Source: CAWCDJ01 sp963796485 (GTDB lineage Bacteria > Acidobacteriota > Terriglobia > Bryobacterales > Bryobacteraceae). From it: a DNA stretch of 64,000 nt. This document shows, piece by piece, positions 60,233 to 64,000 of the stretch; the stretch's first letter is position 1; every line of letters starts with the position of its first letter. The notes beneath the pieces are model-generated. The model made no database searches. It was not told the origin of the DNA and saw only the letters and a program-made list of their open reading frames with translations. A program made the position numbers and the translations under genes. The stretch is taken from contig CAWCLV010000001.1 in the NCBI GenBank assembly GCA_963796485.1, forward strand, positions 1,860,001 through 1,924,000. Direction: 5' to 3'.

Positions 60233-61270
60233 TCAGGCTCTGACGATACTCTCGGCGACTTCCGCGAGCTTCACCGGCCGGCGTTCGTCGTAGGATCTGC
60301 GCGCCGCGATTCCCATTACTACGGGGATGCGGCCGTCTTCTCCGTTCACCGGAGTCGGTTTGTTTTGCATCACGGCCTCGACGAAGCAGCGCATCTCCGC
60401 GGCAAAGCTTTCGAGGTAGCGCTCCATGAAGAAATTGAGAGGCAGATCCTTTCGCACTTCGGCGCCGGTGCTCACCACCGCGTGGTTGGGATAGTGATTG
60501 CCGGTCGCGATCTTACCCAGGCTGCCCAGGATTTCGACTCGCTGGTCGTAGCCGTAGGCGGCCTGGCGGCAGTTGTCGATGGTCCCGATCACACCGTTGC
60601 GGAAGCGCAGAACGATCACCGCGGTATCGAGATCGCCGGCGGCGCCGATCTCCGGATCCACCATGACTCCGCCGGCAACGAAGACTTCATCCACCTCGCT
60701 CCCGATCAGGAACCGCGCCATGTCGAAATCGTGAATCGTCATATCCAGGAACATTCCGCCGGATACCTTGATGTAAGAGATGGGCGGCGGGCCCGGATCG
60801 CGGCTGATGATGTGCAACAGGCGCGGCGCTCCGATCTCTCCTGTTTCCACGGCCCGCCGCACGCGCGCAAATTCCGCGTCGAAGCGCCGGTTGAAACCGA
60901 TCTGCAACTTCACCCCGGCCTGGGCCACAGCGTCCAAAGCCATGTCGATTTTCGAGAGATCGTGAGCGATCGGCTTTTCGCAGAAGATGTGCTTCCCTGC
61001 CCTGGCCGCTTGCCGGATCAACTCCGCGTGCGTGTCGGTGGAGGAGCAGATCAGGACCGCGTCGATGCGCGGATCGGAGAGAATGTCGCCGCTCGATGCC
61101 GCTACGGCCGGAATCCGGCAGCGTTCCGCGACGCGCGATGCCGCTTCGCGGTTCACGTCCGTAATGGAAACGATTTCGGCCTCTGGCAACCGGAAGGCGA
61201 TGGACTCCGCATGCACCTTCCCGATTCTGCCCGCGCCGATAATGCCAACCCGAAGACGATTTGCGCTCAT
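60233..61270 (-). CDS. iolG: inositol 2-dehydrogenase (Gfo/Idh/MocA family)
   Basis: A 345-residue NAD-dependent enzyme converting myo-inositol to 2-keto-myo-inositol. The Rossmann motif is RVGIIGAGRIGKVHAESI, the CEKPI motif is GKHIFCEKPIAHDLS, and GFNRRFDAEFARVR matches IolG. The catalytic block is SGGMFLDMTIHDFDMARFL, with Asp and His. The start follows the upstream iolE stop by 7 bp. It is the last iol gene in a row iolD-iolA-iolE-iolG, which firmly supports the assignment over other Gfo/Idh enzymes. Confidence 0.92.
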   Translation of the reverse strand: MSANRLRVGIIGAGRIGKVHAESIAFRLPEAEIVSITDVNREAASRVAERCRIPAVAASSGDILSDPRIDAVLICSSTDTHAELIRQAARAGKHIFCEKPIAHDLSKIDMALDAVAQAGVKLQIGFNRRFDAEFARVRRAVETGEIGAPRLLHIISRDPGPPPISYIKVSGGMFLDMTIHDFDMARFLIGSEVDEVFVAGGVMVDPEIGAAGDLDTAVIVLRFRNGVIGTIDNCRQAAYGYDQRVEILGSLGKIATGNHYPNHAVVSTGAEVRKDLPLNFFMERYLESFAAEMRCFVEAVMQNKPTPVNGEDGRIPVVMGIAARRSYDERRPVKLAEVAESIVRA

Positions 61271-61277
61271 ATGCGTC

Positions 61278-62220
61278 CTATGCAGTCACGGCCTTTTTGT
61301 AATTCGCTTCGATGGAGCGAAGGTATTCGCGGTTTCTGCGCGCGCTCTCTGCAGGCGAACCCATGCCGGGAAGAATGTCCTGCTCCACCAGGACGTACCC
61401 GTCGTAGCCTCTTGCTGAAAGCCAGCGCAGCACGGCAGGAAAATCGACGGAACCTTTCCCCAGTTCGCAGAAGACGCCGTGGCGCAGGGCGGTGAAATAA
61501 TCCCAGCGCTCAGTGCACGCCCGCGCCGCGACACTCGGGTCGCAGTCCTTGAAATGTATGTACCAGACGCGGTCGCCATAGCGCTCCAGCGCCTCGACCA
61601 CGCGCGCATGGCCTGCGCCGTAGGTGAAGTGGCCGGTGTCGAAGACCAGCCCGATCTTCGCCGGATCGGTTAGTTCAAGAAATCGCGCGATCTCGTCCGG
61701 CGTTTCGACAAACCCTGCACAGTGGTGATGGAAGACCGTCCTCAGACCGGTCTCTTCGAGAACGGCCGCCGCCAGGCGGTTCGCCCCGGCGGCGAAAACT
61801 GCCCATTCGGCCGCGCCCAGCCCGGCGCCGGCGGTGATGCGTCCAGCCATGCTGGTGCGCTCCGGGTCCGTGCCGTTGTTGTCGGCCAGCACCAGGTATG
61901 GCTGGGGGTTCGATCCCACCGCCGCCAGGAGTTTGGCGGTCTTCACCGCATTCGCAATTCCGGCCGCATGCTCGCGGCTCGTGCTTCAGCGCCACGGGGA
62001 CGAACGCCCCGAGCATCACGAGACCGCGCCGCTCGAGTTCCCCTCGAAGAGCCGGGGGATCGGTGGGCATGTAGCCCCAATCGCCAAGTTCGGTTCCGGT
62101 GTAGCCCGTCGCGGCCAGTTCATCGAGCATCCGGGAGTAGCCGATCTGCTCGCCCTTGGCCTCTTCAAATTCCAGCGTGCCCCAGGAACAGGGTGCATTT
62201 CCTACCAGAAGTTTCGACAT
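61278..62220 (-). pseudogene. iolE: 2-keto-myo-inositol dehydratase gene with a frameshift
   Basis: Two overlapping frames make one TIM-barrel protein. The first part (from ATG 62220) reads MSKLLVGNAPCSWGTLEFEE up to GAFVPVALKHE. The second part resumes as REHAAGIANAVKTAKLLAAV and ends in YDGYVLVEQDILPG with metal-site residues in VFHHHCAGFVETPDEI and GLVFDTGHFTYG. The shift is near 61976-61977; removing one base of the GG (CC on the minus strand) restores a normal IolE of about 313 residues. It may be a real mutation or a sequence error. It lies in order between iolA and iolG. Confidence 0.82.
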
Positions 62221-62229
62221 GGTCACTCT

Positions 62230-63702
62230 TTAGAACGTGCGGCTCCAATCGCGAGGCCAGCGCTCCACCACCACCTTGGTTTGCGTATAAAACTCGACGC
62301 CATGCCCGGCTTGCGCGTGCAGGTCGCCGAAGAAGCTTTCGCCCCATCCGCTGAACGGGAAGTACGCCATCGGCGCGGCGACCCCGACGTTGATCCCGAC
62401 ATTTCCGGCCTGCACTTCGTAGCGGAAGCGCCGCGCCGCCGCGCCATCGCGCGTGAACAGGCACGCCATGTTGCCGTAGCTGCGCGCATTCACCAGCCGG
62501 ATCGCCTCCTCCACGGTCCCGGCGCGCATGAGGCTGAGGACCGGGCCGAAAATCTCGGTGTGCGCGATTTCTCCCTGGGGCGGCACGTTTTCGAGCACCG
62601 TCGGGAAGACGAAGAAGCCTTTCTCGTATCCCGGAACGCTGCGTCCACGACCATCCACCAGGACCTTGGCGCCTTCCTGACTGCCCTTGGCGATCAAACC
62701 CTCGATCCGCGCCTTGCTCTCGGCGGAGATCACCGGGCCCATTTCGATCCCTTTTTCCAGGCCGAAACCCACCTTGCGTTTCTCCGCCGCTTCCGCCATC
62801 CGCTTGGAAAGTTCTACGTGCGCATCGCCGACACCGATCGCGACAGACGCCGCGAGGCAGCGCTGGCCCGCGCACCCGAAAGCGGAATCGGCCAGAATTT
62901 TCGCCGTCATCTCCATATCGGCATCCGGCAGGACCACTACCGGGTTCTTCGCGCCGCCCTGGCATTGGGCACGCTTGCCCGCGGTCGATGCGCGGCTATA
63001 AATGTAGCGGGCCGTCGCGGTGGAACCGACGAAACTGATCGCGCGAATGCCGGGGTGATCGAGAATCGCGTTCACCGTCTCGCGGCCGCCGTTCACCAGT
63101 TGCGCAACGCCGGGAGGAAACCCCGCCGTTTCGAGAAGCTGAAACAGCTTCCACGAAGTCATCGGGACACGCTCCGAAGGCTTCAGCAGGAAGCAGTTGC
63201 CTGTCGCCAAAGCGTAAGGCAGGAACCAGAACGGGATCATCCCCGGAAAGTTGAACGGCGTGATAGCCGCGACAACCCCCAAGGGCTGGCGGATCATGAA
63301 CTCGTCGATCCCCGGGGCGATGTCCTCGTTGTTGGTGCCCTGCATCAGCGACGGGATGCCGCACGCGGTCTCGACGTTCTCGATGGCCCGTCGCATCTCG
63401 CCCACGCTTTCGGCGTAGGTCTTACCGCACTCCTCGGTGATGGTGCGGGCCACGCAGTCGAGGTTCTCTTCCAGCAGCGCCTTGAGTTTGAAGAGCGGTT
63501 GGATGCGGTCGCCGGCCGGCCTGCGGCGCCATTCCACGAACGCCCTGGAGGCCGCTTCCACCGCGAGATCCACTTCAGCCGCCGGAGAAAGCGGCACCTC
63601 CGCCAGCGCCTGGGCCGATGCCGGATTCAAGACTTTCAAACTCTCGCGGGCGTCCGGATCGCGCCACTCGCCGTTCACGAAATTCTGCAGCCGTTCCATC
63701 AT
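62230..63702 (-). CDS. iolA: CoA-acylating methylmalonate-semialdehyde dehydrogenase
   Basis: A 490-residue aldehyde dehydrogenase of the MmsA/IolA group, which converts malonic or methylmalonic semialdehyde to acetyl- or propionyl-CoA. The catalytic Cys lies in FGCAGQRCLAASVAIGVGDA, the NAD site in ISFVGSTATARYIYSRA, and the Asn in ITPFNFPGMIPFWFLPYAL. Length and motifs are normal. It is between iolD and iolE in the inositol cluster, so the malonic semialdehyde role (IolA) is most likely. The gap to iolD is 10 bp. Confidence 0.93.
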   Translation of the reverse strand: MMERLQNFVNGEWRDPDARESLKVLNPASAQALAEVPLSPAAEVDLAVEAASRAFVEWRRRPAGDRIQPLFKLKALLEENLDCVARTITEECGKTYAESVGEMRRAIENVETACGIPSLMQGTNNEDIAPGIDEFMIRQPLGVVAAITPFNFPGMIPFWFLPYALATGNCFLLKPSERVPMTSWKLFQLLETAGFPPGVAQLVNGGRETVNAILDHPGIRAISFVGSTATARYIYSRASTAGKRAQCQGGAKNPVVVLPDADMEMTAKILADSAFGCAGQRCLAASVAIGVGDAHVELSKRMAEAAEKRKVGFGLEKGIEMGPVISAESKARIEGLIAKGSQEGAKVLVDGRGRSVPGYEKGFFVFPTVLENVPPQGEIAHTEIFGPVLSLMRAGTVEEAIRLVNARSYGNMACLFTRDGAAARRFRYEVQAGNVGINVGVAAPMAYFPFSGWGESFFGDLHAQAGHGVEFYTQTKVVVERWPRDWSRTF

Positions 63703-63712
63703 TCCGGTTTCC

Positions 63713-64000
63713 TCACAGGTGATAGCGTTCCTTCTGCCGGGCCTCTACGTAGCGCGCGCGCGATTCACGCACGCCGGCCATCTCCGAAACTTCGGCCACC
63801 TGCACGTCCCACCAGGATTCATACCCGGGGACGCGCACCTCGCGCTCGGTCTCGACCACAATCACCGTGGTGCGATCCATTCCCTTCGCCTTCTCCAGCG
63901 CCGCCTTGAGTTCCCCCAGGCCGTGCGCGCGGATGGCGTGCGCACCGAGGCTGCGTGCGTTGGCCTCGTAGTCGATGGGCAGGAAGTCGCCTTCCAACTG
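63713..64000 (-). CDS. iolD: THcHDO hydrolase, C-terminal part (5' end outside window)
   Basis: The open frame runs to the window edge with no start inside. It encodes the last 95 or so residues of a thiamine-diphosphate enzyme: GDFLPIDYEANARSLGAHA is the end of the TPP domain, followed by TTVIVVETEREVRVPGYESW. WWDVQVAEVSEMAGV is typical of IolD. This hydrolase opens the ring of 3D-(3,5/4)-trihydroxycyclohexane-1,2-dione. The placement before iolA, iolE and iolG supports the call. Confidence 0.88.
   Translation of the reverse strand, partial: QLEGDFLPIDYEANARSLGAHAIRAHGLGELKAALEKAKGMDRTTVIVVETEREVRVPGYESWWDVQVAEVSEMAGVRESRARYVEARQKERYHL

Noticed and set aside
61834..63909. 691-codon plus-strand frame over iolA and iolE
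   Set aside because: Antisense to a clear aldehyde dehydrogenase; no recognisable domain.
1..64000. CRISPR array or intact insertion sequence
   Set aside because: No regularly spaced repeats, cas genes, or intact transposase frames with terminal repeats were seen.

Overview
The window is GC-rich, densely coded bacterial chromosome with Gram-negative envelope genes. The mix of families suggests Acidobacteriota, probably Bryobacterales/Solibacterales: repeat-rich exported proteins, Tat-exported TIM-barrel enzymes, a sulfatase, UbiD, and palindromic intergenic repeats. This is an inference from gene style; there is no rRNA or other marker to settle it.

Region A (1-30395, minus strand) reads as one transcription unit of about 25 genes. 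Nearly all junctions overlap or have gaps under 40 bp; the largest gap is 134 bp. It starts with a NusG paralogue (29829-30395) and runs off the left edge inside an O-antigen ligase/polymerase-like gene. It encodes a ribbon-helix-helix protein, three exported proteins, Wza- and Wzc-like export proteins, an initiating sugar transferase, a membrane 4,6-dehydratase, a DegT aminotransferase, an ABC polysaccharide exporter (Wzm/Wzt-like), the nonulosonic acid genes neuB, neuC and neuA, a GNAT enzyme, a polysaccharide deacetylase, a 2-hydroxyacid dehydrogenase, an FkbH/ACP/MaoC-SDR acyl cassette, two methyltransferases and three glycosyltransferase-like proteins. Together these could make and export a surface glycan carrying a sialic- or legionaminic-type sugar, perhaps with an acyl (glyceroyl) group. 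The 394-bp leader before the NusG paralogue carries an ops-like GGCGGTAGCATG in the loop of a perfect 7-bp hairpin. This is the most notable signal in the window.

Region B (30790-43761) is mostly housekeeping: tRNA-His, ubiD, fabG, an NlpC/P60 hydrolase overlapping a Tat-exported dipeptide-epimerase-like gene, NADH dehydrogenase II, a HAD phosphatase, rhamnulokinase, a His-rich protein overlapping a WbuC-type cupin, a GRP-type sugar transporter, an aldose-epimerase-like protein, an NfrB-like glycosyltransferase and a GNAT protein.

Region C (43805-57755, plus strand) holds copZ-copA, a PAS/PAS hybrid histidine kinase, a large secreted zinc metalloprotease and a Tat-exported TIM-barrel isomerase. 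Next is an overlapping three-gene operon (HAD hydrolase, deoxyhypusine-synthase-like protein, PfkB/RfaE kinase). A decayed integrase follows, in a lower-GC stretch, and then an exported protein with a large internal duplication.

Region D (57816-64000, minus strand) is an inositol catabolism cluster read iolD (partial), iolA, iolE (frameshifted as given), iolG, followed by otsB and a Tat-exported sulfatase. A long inverted repeat separates it from region C.
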